A DNA stretch of 64,000 bases, taken from positions 1 through 64,000 of the forward strand of contig NZ_CBVI010000002.1 in the NCBI RefSeq assembly GCF_000513195.1, given 5' to 3'. The notes under the pieces are model-generated. The model had not been told where the DNA came from and did no database searches. It saw only the letters and a list, made by a program, of their open reading frames with translations. This document shows positions 53,901 through 61,667 of this stretch, one piece after another. This DNA comes from Bacteroides timonensis. GTDB lineage: Bacteria; Bacteroidota; Bacteroidia; Bacteroidales; Bacteroidaceae. A program made the position numbers and the translations under genes. Position 1 is the stretch's first letter; each line of letters starts with the position of its first letter.

Positions 53901-54837
53901 GACCTATGACGGCAAGATGAAACGTTTTCATAAAGGTGCTTTCTATTTATCAGAAACTCTGCAATTGGATATTATTCCTATTCTGCTATACGGCAATGGA
54001 GAGATTATAGCCAAGGCACAACCTTTCTATGTCCGCAAAGGCATTATTTACTCTAAAATATTGCCTCGCATACTTTATAACGATGATTCATTCGGAACTA
54101 CCTATCAGGAACGTACCAAGCGCATCTCTTCCTACATGAAAGAAGAATATGCACGTATTTGCCTGGAAAAGAATACACCGGCGAATCCGGCATTTTATGA
54201 GGCATTGGTACTGAACTATATCTATAAAAGTCCTGTCATCGAGTGGTACATCCGCATCAAAGTAAAGATGGAACACAATTACCAGTTATTCAATCAACTG
54301 ATTCCAATGGAAGGACAGATTACGGATATCGGTTGTGGTCTAGGTCCTCTGTGTTATATGCTGTCTATGATATCCAAAGAAAGGCAAATATTAGGAATCG
54401 ATTATGACGAAGATAAAATAGCTATAGCTCAACACGGCTGGCTTCGTGGCGAAAACCTTCGTTTTGAACATGCTGACGCATCGGTTTATGAGTTCCCGGA
54501 AAGTGATGTCTTCATCCTGAATGACGTATTGCATTACATGAATTATGAACATCAACATGACTTGCTAGTGAAATGCGCCAATCTTCTTCGTCCTGAAGGA
54601 ATGATTATCGTACGTGATGGAAATTCCGCTGAAACCCATAAACATCGGCTAACCCGCCTCACTGAAGTTCTCTCTACCCAAGTTGTCAAGTTCAATCGCA
54701 CTACGGATAAGCTCTGTTTCACTTCCGAAGCTCAAATTCAGAGCATAGCCCGGGAGTGTGGAATGGAAGTAAAGACTATCCGCAACGATAAATATACATC
54801 GAATACCATCTATATACTTAAAAAGCAATTACCATGA
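50980..54837 (+). CDS. MMPL exporter fused to a PlsC acyltransferase and a methyltransferase
   Basis: The 1285-residue protein joins three parts. Residues 1 to about 850 are an MMPL/RND-type exporter with two six-helix blocks and two periplasmic loops (IGDDFSIFIMDGL is the conserved late segment). Residues about 880-1070 are a PlsC acyltransferase with NHQSFID (H903, D908) and FPEGTR (969-974). Residues about 1105-1285 are a SAM methyltransferase (TDIGCGLGPL, D1116). The reading frame is continuous. It would acylate, methylate and export the product in one complex. Confidence 0.87.
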   Translation: MTQFFIRLYNYFQRHKVLFYLSLCVCVLFMGYFAWQVRFEENVTRFFPDTKNSQNITKVFDNLKIKDKIIILISPADSTVTPDLMIEAGDQLKQSLLEESNQTWIKDIFSEVDETTIEKATDFVYENLPLFLTEKDYQHFDSLLTQEGIEAMMRKNYTNLLSPAGIALRSYIQRDPLGLGNNVLKHLQDFQLETNYEINNGHIFSKDGNTLLMFMTPVFGTGSTGENENLIRILENELQQVQKEYPSIHVSYFGGPSVSVYNARQIKKDTIITSSIALLIIIVFISLVFKHKKSIPLIVTPVLFGGLFALCLIYFIQGYISAIAVGAGSAILGIALSYSIHMLAHQNHVSTVQQLIKEITYPLTVGSFTTIGAFFGLTFTTSELLRDFGLFASLALIGTTLFCLIYLPHFLKGQADVKQGRVLRFIEKINAYPYEKNKWLVGGIVIITLIGLFTSQKVKFNEDMMSLNYEPQHLKQAEAKLEQLFNAQEKTVLFVSVGKNMTEALESYANTNQHLSTFKEQGLIKAYASAEQFLISPEEQQKRLEQWNQYWGESGKISTIRKYIDTAARTYHFREGSFNAFYQWLEHPFQPYNYQDDTNSIATTLLNEWQTSADSITMLVTQVRITDDNKEEVYQQFKDNTDVVVFDRSYFTNQWVSAINNDFYLILYISSFLIFLALLISYGRIELTLICFLPMLISWTIILGLMGILGIEFNIINIILSTFIFGIGDDFSIFIMDGLQNKYRTGKAILNSHKTAIFFSAFTAVVGMGTLVFAKHPALQSISLISILGMVAVVLVAYTIQPIIFQFFIVKPTSKGLPPYTLIGLLRTIILFMLFVTGCIILRIFIFLLYLIPVRRSYKQQLVCRIINITCKGILVVATFVRKEHINVTNETFKKPAIIIANHQSFIDILELLSFSPKIIMITNHWVWNSPVFGKIIQYAGFFHVDEGYELCVERMREKVREGYSIAIFPEGTRTYDGKMKRFHKGAFYLSETLQLDIIPILLYGNGEIIAKAQPFYVRKGIIYSKILPRILYNDDSFGTTYQERTKRISSYMKEEYARICLEKNTPANPAFYEALVLNYIYKSPVIEWYIRIKVKMEHNYQLFNQLIPMEGQITDIGCGLGPLCYMLSMISKERQILGIDYDEDKIAIAQHGWLRGENLRFEHADASVYEFPESDVFILNDVLHYMNYEHQHDLLVKCANLLRPEGMIIVRDGNSAETHKHRLTRLTEVLSTQVVKFNRTTDKLCFTSEAQIQSIARECGMEVKTIRNDKYTSNTIYILKKQLP

Positions 54838-56324
54838 GTAAGTATGACATCATCATCATTGGAAGCGGGTTAGGTGGCCTTGAATGTGGAGCCATACTTA
54901 GTAAAGAAGGGTATAACGTATGTGTGCTCGAAAAGAACGAACTGTTTGGAGGATGCTTTCAGACCTATCGCCGGAAAGGACATTTGTTGGATACAGGAAT
55001 TCATTATATAGGTAGCCTGGACGAAGGACAAGTCATGAATCAGTTTTTCCGGTATGTAGGAATCATGGATCACCTCAAAGTCCGGAAACTGGATGAAAAT
55101 GCTTTTGATAAGATTTTCTATAAGAATCGCATATATGATTATGCAATGGGATACGAACGTTTTACCGATACCCTTTGCCGATCATTTCCTCACGAAAAAG
55201 AAAATCTCTGGCAATATACAACGTTACTGAAAGAAGTAGGCAACCTGATCAGTGTGGACAATCTGAAGAAAGGTATTATTTCTACTGAAGGAATGAAGTT
55301 CTTCAATACCTCAGCAGCAGGAATGATAGATAAGATTACCACCAATCCTGATTTGCAATCGGTATTGGCCGGCTCGGCACTTCTGTATGGTGGTTTAAGA
55401 GAACATTCCAACTTCTATGAACACGCCATGATTAACAACTCCTACATACAAGGAGCCTATCGGTTCATTGACGGAAGTATGCAAGTGGCCTCTGAAATGA
55501 TCAATGTGATTCGTACTCATGGCGGAACAGTTTTGAACAACTGTGAGGTCACCCGTATCATTGTAGAGAACAATCAGGTAGCAGGGGTAGAGATAAACCA
55601 TGTAGAGCGGATAGAAAGCAAATACATCATCTCTAACGTACACCCCAAACAAACATTAACCTTGCTGGACAAAACCCGCTGTATCAAAAATGCCTATATC
55701 TCCCGTATTAGTTCTTTAGAAAACACATACGGCATTTTCACTCTTTATCTGATTATGAGAGAGAAAAGTTATCCGTATCAGAACCAGAACCTCTATCTGC
55801 ATGGAAACAACGATGTATGGTATGACAAGAAAGTCAATATGGGATATACCACCAATTGCATGATCTCCACACAAGCATCTTCCCGCAACAGTGATTATGC
55901 AGACGTCATTTCCATTCTGACTCCCATGTATATAGATGAACTGTCCGCCTGGCAGGATACACTTCCCGAACAACGAGGTGAAGACTATAAAGCCTTCAAA
56001 ATGGGAAAAGCCAGGCAGTTATTGGAGTTCATCAAAAATCACGGGATCGATTTTACCGATCACATCGAGACAATGTATACCACTACTCCACTTAGCTACA
56101 GAGACTTTACGGGTACTTGCGACGGTTCCGCCTATGGAATTATCAAAGATTATAAATGTCCGCAAATCGGCTTTGTTTCCACCCGAACCAAATTGGGAAA
56201 CTTACTTCTCACAGGACAGAACCTAAACGTCCACGGTGCTTTAGGAGTAACATTAACCTCCATCATCACTTGCGGCGAATTACTCGGACATGAATATTTA
56301 GCTAAACGAATAGGCCATGCATAA
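54834..56324 (+). CDS. FAD-dependent oxidoreductase (phytoene desaturase/retinol saturase-like)
   Basis: The 496-residue protein has the N-terminal dinucleotide motif IIIGSGLGGLECG (6-18) and GGCFQTYRRKGHLLDTG. The C-terminal FAD segment is TGQNLNVHGALGV. Enzymes of this family act on conjugated chains, by desaturating, saturating or isomerising them. It could adjust the polyene double bonds. Overlaps neighbours on both sides. Confidence 0.85.
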   Translation: MSKYDIIIIGSGLGGLECGAILSKEGYNVCVLEKNELFGGCFQTYRRKGHLLDTGIHYIGSLDEGQVMNQFFRYVGIMDHLKVRKLDENAFDKIFYKNRIYDYAMGYERFTDTLCRSFPHEKENLWQYTTLLKEVGNLISVDNLKKGIISTEGMKFFNTSAAGMIDKITTNPDLQSVLAGSALLYGGLREHSNFYEHAMINNSYIQGAYRFIDGSMQVASEMINVIRTHGGTVLNNCEVTRIIVENNQVAGVEINHVERIESKYIISNVHPKQTLTLLDKTRCIKNAYISRISSLENTYGIFTLYLIMREKSYPYQNQNLYLHGNNDVWYDKKVNMGYTTNCMISTQASSRNSDYADVISILTPMYIDELSAWQDTLPEQRGEDYKAFKMGKARQLLEFIKNHGIDFTDHIETMYTTTPLSYRDFTGTCDGSAYGIIKDYKCPQIGFVSTRTKLGNLLLTGQNLNVHGALGVTLTSIITCGELLGHEYLAKRIGHA

Positions 56325-57984
56325 GATAGTAAAGAAAACAATTAAATATACGGCATGTGGCATAGGGGTGCTTCTCTTTGCCATTATCCTCTTTGTTAGC
56401 ATACTCTATTTCTCTGCGGATATGCTGACTCCCGACTACTCCCCAAAAGCCAACGGAGAATTGGTACAGACAGATAGTCTTCGGGAATATGCGGGCAATT
56501 ATCTGCGGCAAAGCAACAGTGGTCTGTGGGAATTGAAGGTGAGTGGCGACGCATTCCAGCGCGGTGAGGCCATAGGCAGACTTTCTTCTGATTTACTATA
56601 TTATCAGGAGAAAGTCTTTGTTGACCAGATACGCGAAATCGTACCTTCTGACAATTATCTTAAGTTTCTCCGCTTCTTCATCGTACTTTTCAACCGTAAT
56701 TTAGGAAAGAATGTCCCGGAAGAATTCAGAGATGAAATTTATGGCATTTCGCTCTCCTGTACCCATGAGTACGACTTTATCGGTACTCCCTACGAGCGCC
56801 AACTCAATTATCATTCGGCTCACGATCTGGGACATGCCATGCAAGATTACATGTTGGTAGGTTGCAGTTCCTTTGCCACCTGGGGAGAAAACAGTACCGA
56901 CTCTTCCCTCATCATCGGACGCAATTTTGATTTTTATATGGGGGATAAGTTTGCACACAACAAACTGGTATCTTTTTATCAGCCCGAGCAAGGTTATAAA
57001 TTTGCATCCGTGGGTTGGCCGGGTATGATCGGTGTACTTTCGGGCATGAATGAAACCGGACTCACGGTGACTATCAATGCTGCAAAATCGGATATGCCGA
57101 CTGCTTCCGCTACTCCCATCTCTATCCTGACCAGAGAGATACTGCAATATGCCTCAACGATTGATGAAGCTTATGCCATCGCCCTGAAGCGGAAAACATT
57201 TGTTTCCGAATCCATACTGATCGGTTCCGCGCGGGATGGCAGAGCCGCTATCATTGAAAAGTCACCGGAGAAAACGGTACTTTTTACGAGTAGCGGTAAT
57301 CTGATTATTTGTACGAACCATTATCAGTCGGATGCCTTCCGCAACGATGAACGTAACCAGGAAAACATTGCGACTTCCGATAGTCCCTATCGTTTTGCCC
57401 GTCTGCAAGAACTGTTGAAAGAGAATAATCCTATCGCCCCCATGAAAGCTGCTTCCATACTCCGCAACCAAAAAGGATTGGACAATATTGATTTGGGCAT
57501 GGGTAATGAAACGGCTATCAATCAACTCATAGCCCATCACTCTGTTATTTTCCTGCCAGAGAAGCAGATCATGTACGTATCCACTTCTCCCTGGCAATGC
57601 GGCAAGTATATGGCATACGATCTGAACAAAATATTCAGCGATACTGTAAATTTCCATCACGAAATCGCCACTTTGAATCTGACTATTCCCGAAGACAACT
57701 TTATCAGACAAGCAAGCTACAAACAGTTCATGGCTTATAAACAGCTAACAAAGCTCATCCGGGAAAAGACCCGACGGAAAGAAACAATAGAAACAAAGGT
57801 TCTGAATCTTTATGAGGCATCCAATCCTTCGTTCTATTACGTTTACGAAGTATTGGGAGATTATTATGCTGCAATACAGCAAACAGATACAGCTATAACC
57901 TATTGGCAGAAAGCACTAACAATGCCCATACCCAAACAAGCAGAAAAAGTACGAATCCAACAAAAAATCAACAAAAACCAATAA
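56317..57984 (+). CDS. C45-type autoproteolytic Ntn-hydrolase with membrane anchor and TPR-like tail
   Basis: The 555-residue protein has one N-terminal membrane helix (about 13-32) and a C45/AAT-type Ntn-hydrolase domain. The candidate nucleophile, exposed by self-cleavage, is the Cys in MLVGCSSFATWG (C183). GRNFDFYMG and GMNETGLTVTINA follow, as in the family. After about residue 480 there is a helical TPR-like stretch (YYVYEVLGDYYAAIQQTDTA). Family members are amidases or acyltransferases; here it might attach or release an acyl group. Substrate unknown. Confidence 0.78.
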   Translation: MHKIVKKTIKYTACGIGVLLFAIILFVSILYFSADMLTPDYSPKANGELVQTDSLREYAGNYLRQSNSGLWELKVSGDAFQRGEAIGRLSSDLLYYQEKVFVDQIREIVPSDNYLKFLRFFIVLFNRNLGKNVPEEFRDEIYGISLSCTHEYDFIGTPYERQLNYHSAHDLGHAMQDYMLVGCSSFATWGENSTDSSLIIGRNFDFYMGDKFAHNKLVSFYQPEQGYKFASVGWPGMIGVLSGMNETGLTVTINAAKSDMPTASATPISILTREILQYASTIDEAYAIALKRKTFVSESILIGSARDGRAAIIEKSPEKTVLFTSSGNLIICTNHYQSDAFRNDERNQENIATSDSPYRFARLQELLKENNPIAPMKAASILRNQKGLDNIDLGMGNETAINQLIAHHSVIFLPEKQIMYVSTSPWQCGKYMAYDLNKIFSDTVNFHHEIATLNLTIPEDNFIRQASYKQFMAYKQLTKLIREKTRRKETIETKVLNLYEASNPSFYYVYEVLGDYYAAIQQTDTAITYWQKALTMPIPKQAEKVRIQQKINKNQ

Positions 57985-57985
57985 T

Positions 57986-59281
57986 ATGGAAAAGAATCCA
58001 GACATACAGTTTCGTTCTCCCGAAGAGATTAAATTGTATCAGGAAGCCAGACTCACTGAGACCTTGGCTTACTTGCAGGCACATTCCCGCTTCTATCAGC
58101 AAATGTTCAAAGAACATTCCATAGACATCACCCGAATCAAGAAGATAGAAGACCTCCAACAAATTCCCGTTACCACCAAAACAGACCTGCAACTACATAA
58201 TAGTGAATTCATCTGTGTAGACCCGGATGATATTATCGACTATGTCACCACTTCCGGAACTTTAGGAGATCCGGTTACTTTTGTACTGACCTCCAAAGAC
58301 CTGGACCGTCTGGCATACAACGAGTTTTTGTCCTTCAATACCGCCGGATGCAGCCGACACGATATACTGCAACTGATGACCACCATAGACCGCCGCTTCA
58401 TGGCAGGGCTGGCGTACTACTTGGGAGCCAGAGAGCTCGGTATGGGAGTAGCCCGTGTAGGCAACGGGATACCGGAACTGCAATGGGATACCATTCACCG
58501 TATTCACCCTACCTGCGGCATGGTCGTTCCTTCATTCCTTATTAAATTGATAGAGTTTGCCGAGAAAAATCAGATTGATCATAACACCTGTTCTATGAAG
58601 AAGTGTGTATGTATCGGCGAAGCACTGCGTAACCCTGACTTTACATTGAACACCCTTGGACAGCGTATCAGCGAAAAGTGGCCGTCACTCCAACTCTATT
58701 CCACTTATGCCTCTACGGAAATGCAATCGTCCTTCACCGAATGTTCTGAATTCCATGGCGGACACCTGCAACCCGAGCTTATTATTGTAGAATTTTTAGA
58801 TGACAAGAACCTTCCGGTGAAAACAGGAGAACCGGGAGAAGTAACCATTACCACCTTAGGGGTAGAAGGTATGCCTTTACTTCGTTTCAAAACCGGAGAT
58901 ATCTGTTACCAATATACGGAAGCTTGTGCATGTGGCAGAAACACCATCCGGTTAAGTTCTGTGCTGGGACGAAAAGGACAAATGATAAAATACAAAGGAA
59001 CAACTCTGTATCCACCTGCATTATTCGACATATTGGATGATATTCCCCGGGTAAAGAACTATGTTGTTGAGGTGTACACCAACAAGTTAGGTACAGACGA
59101 GATACTGATTCGGATTGGCAGTGACGAGAACAGCGAAAGCTTTGCCAAAGAAATTAAAGATTTATTCCGCTCTAAAATACGGGTAGCTCCTACTATCCGG
59201 TTTGAACCGGCAGAATATATCTCCCAGATACAAATGCCTCCGATGAGTAGAAAAAGCATCAAATTCTTTGATTTACGATAA
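57986..59281 (+). CDS. PaaK-like AMP-forming aryl acid ligase
   Basis: The 431-residue adenylate-forming protein has DYVTTSGTLGDPVTFV (85-100), YASTEMQSS, RFKTGDICYQY and a Cys cluster ACACGRN, all as in phenylacetate-CoA ligase types. With the tyrosine ammonia-lyase it suggests activation of p-coumarate to a thioester on CoA or an ACP. It is the last gene of the operon. Confidence 0.85.
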   Translation: MEKNPDIQFRSPEEIKLYQEARLTETLAYLQAHSRFYQQMFKEHSIDITRIKKIEDLQQIPVTTKTDLQLHNSEFICVDPDDIIDYVTTSGTLGDPVTFVLTSKDLDRLAYNEFLSFNTAGCSRHDILQLMTTIDRRFMAGLAYYLGARELGMGVARVGNGIPELQWDTIHRIHPTCGMVVPSFLIKLIEFAEKNQIDHNTCSMKKCVCIGEALRNPDFTLNTLGQRISEKWPSLQLYSTYASTEMQSSFTECSEFHGGHLQPELIIVEFLDDKNLPVKTGEPGEVTITTLGVEGMPLLRFKTGDICYQYTEACACGRNTIRLSSVLGRKGQMIKYKGTTLYPPALFDILDDIPRVKNYVVEVYTNKLGTDEILIRIGSDENSESFAKEIKDLFRSKIRVAPTIRFEPAEYISQIQMPPMSRKSIKFFDLR

Positions 59282-59297
59282 CTAATTTCTAATTTTG
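59268..59297 (+). promoter_or_regulatory. Promoter of the secreted protein gene at 59340
   Basis: TTG (59268-59270), 19-bp spacer, TAATTTTG (59290-59297). It overlaps the end of the ligase gene and starts transcription near 59304, so the next gene can be made independently of the polyene operon. Confidence 0.65.
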
Positions 59298-59339
59298 ACA
59301 GAATAATAAACTGAGTACTGATTCTAAATTATTAATTGT

Positions 59340-59909
59340 ATGAAAAAGTTATTCACCCTTCTGTTCCTTGCAACAAGCATGATTTGTTTCGGACAAAACA
59401 AGAACTTCCTTAAAGAAGTTGAAAGTATCAATTTCTATGGAGTGGACTATTCAGCAGCTAAAGTATTTGGCGCAGCAGAAACCCCGGCACAATTTAAAGT
59501 GGCATTTGATGGAATTAACCAATTGTTCATTACCGAAGCCAAGAAATATGACGTAAGTAAGAAGCTGAAAGTAAGAGTTAATGAAATCTCACTCGATGCT
59601 GTCAATCAGGTCAATGAAGCTATCGATCCACAAGAATTGATGACGACCAATGCAAGCTATGTGCTGAGTGAAGATCAGATTAAGCAAATTGTAAACGCAC
59701 TTCCCACGCAAAAGAAACCGGGTATTGGCTTGGTTATCATTGCCAAATTACTGAACAAAGCAGAAGCATACGGTTCTTATCAAGTAGTATTCTTCAACAC
59801 GGAAACGAAAGAAATAATACAAGACTGGGCAACCGGTGGTAAAGCAAGAGGTTTCGGGCTGCGTAATTATTGGGCAGGCTCCATCCATAAGGTTATAAGG
59901 AATCTATAA
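59340..59909 (+). CDS. Secreted protein of unknown function
   Basis: The 189-residue protein has a clear signal peptide (KKLFTLLFLATSMICFGQ). No family is recognised. The mature part is mixed alpha/beta (NFYGVDYSAAKVFGAAE, GSYQVVFFNTETKEIIQDW). It is 58 bp after the polyene operon but has its own promoter, so membership in that pathway is unclear. Confidence 0.6.
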   Translation: MKKLFTLLFLATSMICFGQNKNFLKEVESINFYGVDYSAAKVFGAAETPAQFKVAFDGINQLFITEAKKYDVSKKLKVRVNEISLDAVNQVNEAIDPQELMTTNASYVLSEDQIKQIVNALPTQKKPGIGLVIIAKLLNKAEAYGSYQVVFFNTETKEIIQDWATGGKARGFGLRNYWAGSIHKVIRNL

Positions 59910-60038
59910 AAGCAAGATTGTATAAAAGAGATGATCCGTTAAGTAAAATTAAGCGATATTTATACACAAACCACGCTTCTACACGAAGAGGTTTTATCGC
60001 TAACTATCAACGGGTTACAAGATATCATTTTTTAGTAG

Positions 60039-60104
60039 ACAAGAAGTTAAGAGTTTGTTGACAAGGAATTAACTTCTTGTCGACAAACTCTTAACTTCTT
60101 GTAA
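60039..60104. repeat. 22-bp tandem repeat, three units, forming a 20-bp hairpin
   Basis: Units start at 60039, 60061 and 60083. The first 20 bp (60039-60058) are the exact reverse complement of 60083-60102, so the array can fold with a 24-nt loop. The last unit is identical to 10006-10027. It lies between converging genes and may terminate both. The rest of 59910-60157 shows nothing else. Confidence 0.88.
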
Positions 60105-60157
60105 TCGGGGACTTGAGACTTTATCCATTTTCCTTACACGGTATAAAGTAATCCTAT

Positions 60158-60541
60158 TCATCCTTCTATTTCCTGAATATCTTTTTTCAGTTCATCCACC
60201 TGTTCATAAGTAAATCCGTCAAGAGCTCTCTTCATATTAAGCAGTTCTTCACGAACAGCTTTCAGACGATCTACAATTTCAAAGTTACGAAGAGTGTTTT
60301 CTTTATTGTCCTTCATTCGCTGGCGGGCACCGGGTAATGTCATTCCCCGTTCCTTCACCAGATGATAGATCAGCTTCACAGTTTCAATATCCTCTTTGCG
60401 ATATTGCCGCACCCCACGACTCCCCTTCTTCGGAGAAAGTTGTGGAAACTCTTTCTCCCAGAAACGAAGCAAGGACTCGTTCACATCGAACATCTGGGCT
60501 ACCTCACTGATGGAATAATATAATTTCAAGTCTTTATCCAT
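60158..60541 (-). CDS. MerR-family transcriptional regulator
   Basis: The 127-residue protein has the MerR DNA-binding domain (YYSISEVAQMFDVNESLLRF, then RQYRKEDIETVKLIYHLV) and a short coiled-coil tail. No effector domain is present. It follows the M23 peptidase gene by 5 bp. Its target is unknown. Confidence 0.9.
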   Translation of the reverse strand: MDKDLKLYYSISEVAQMFDVNESLLRFWEKEFPQLSPKKGSRGVRQYRKEDIETVKLIYHLVKERGMTLPGARQRMKDNKENTLRNFEIVDRLKAVREELLNMKRALDGFTYEQVDELKKDIQEIEG

Positions 60542-60546
60542 AGCTG

Positions 60547-61515
60547 TTAATCGAGAACTTTACCATGGTTGGCAGCAATCTGTATCATCCGGTCGTAATC
60601 CTCAGCACTCAAGTCCATAAAGTAATAGTTGACAGGGTTGACTACCTGACCTTTTACGTGAACTTCATAATGCAAGTGAGGGCCTGTACTCTTTCCCGTA
60701 CTACCTACTCCGCCAATAACTTCACCGCGTACCACCTTCTTTCCGACCTTGGTACGGAAATCACGCAAATGCGCGTATACGGTCTGATAACCAAATCCAT
60801 GATCTACCACAATCCGGTTACCATATCCGGTTTGCCACCCCATCTGTATCACCGTACCATCTCCTGTGGCATAAACATCCGTACCCAAAGGTGCCGAGAA
60901 GTCCATACCTGCATGGAATTTTGTAGTTCCGTAAATAGGGTCGATACGCGTTCCGTAACCGGAAGCTGTTTTGCGAAGGTCTTTATTGGAAACAGGCTGG
61001 ATAGCCGGGATACAACGCAACATTTCATCATGGCTCTTACACATATCCACCACATCATCGAAGGAACGCGACTGGATATAGAGTTGCTTGCTGAGCATAT
61101 CCATCTTCTGAGTTGTATTCACTACCAGATCGGAGTTCGCCATATCCATCAGGTGTTCATAACGGTTAGTGCCGCCATACCCTGCCTGGCGAATAGCCGA
61201 AGGTACAGGGTCAGCCGCAAATATAACCCGATACAGGTTATCATCACGCTGTTGCACATCCTGCAACACCCCCATTGCCTCGTCCAGACGACGGGAAAGC
61301 ACATTATATTGCGCTAAAAGTTGGCTATTTTCCTTCCTCAACTCTTTCTCGGAAGGTGAACCGAAGATAATCAGCAGAATAATGAAACTACCTGCCCCTA
61401 AGCCCATGCCGATAAACAAACGGCGCAGGAGACTCACCATCCGTTGCCGGACAGTAGGGTAAATACGGTCATAAGTCTGCGTCTGTGGATTATAAATGTA
61501 GTAAACTTTGCGCAT
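60547..61515 (-). CDS. M23-family murein endopeptidase, membrane-anchored
   Basis: The 322-residue protein has one membrane helix (about 33-52), a coiled-coil-prone segment (about 55-95), and a LytM domain with all zinc ligands: KFHAGMDFS (H201, D205) and GPHLHYE (H280, H282). It would cut peptide crosslinks in the periplasm or activate an amidase. Confidence 0.92.
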   Translation of the reverse strand: MRKVYYIYNPQTQTYDRIYPTVRQRMVSLLRRLFIGMGLGAGSFIILLIIFGSPSEKELRKENSQLLAQYNVLSRRLDEAMGVLQDVQQRDDNLYRVIFAADPVPSAIRQAGYGGTNRYEHLMDMANSDLVVNTTQKMDMLSKQLYIQSRSFDDVVDMCKSHDEMLRCIPAIQPVSNKDLRKTASGYGTRIDPIYGTTKFHAGMDFSAPLGTDVYATGDGTVIQMGWQTGYGNRIVVDHGFGYQTVYAHLRDFRTKVGKKVVRGEVIGGVGSTGKSTGPHLHYEVHVKGQVVNPVNYYFMDLSAEDYDRMIQIAANHGKVLD

Positions 61516-61545
61516 CTTTTGGAAATATTTCGCTCATTAATACGG

Positions 61546-61553
61546 CAAAAGTA
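61546..61553 (-). promoter_or_regulatory. -7 element of the M23-MerR unit
   Basis: The minus strand reads TACTTTTG, 31 bp upstream of the M23 gene start. It is divergent from the alaS promoter. Confidence 0.5.
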
Positions 61554-61565
61554 ATAAAAACAAGC

Positions 61566-61573
61566 TATCTTTG
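61566..61573 (+). promoter_or_regulatory. -7 element of alaS
   Basis: TATCTTTG about 95 bp before the alaS ATG. No good -33 element is visible; the two divergent -7 boxes are only 12 bp apart. Confidence 0.55.
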
Positions 61574-61667
61574 CACAGTTTTTTCAAGAATATTAATACT
61601 AAGTAGCAAGTAGTTAGTAGATAATAGCGAACAGAAGATAGTAACAGATTAAGATAAATAGAAGAGT

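Noticed and set aside
36852..59281. Fatty acid synthesis (fab) operon
   Set aside because: The ammonia-lyase, aryl ligase, three ketosynthases plus a chain-length factor, LolA and MMPL genes point to an aryl polyene pathway; an enoyl reductase and malonyl transferase are missing.
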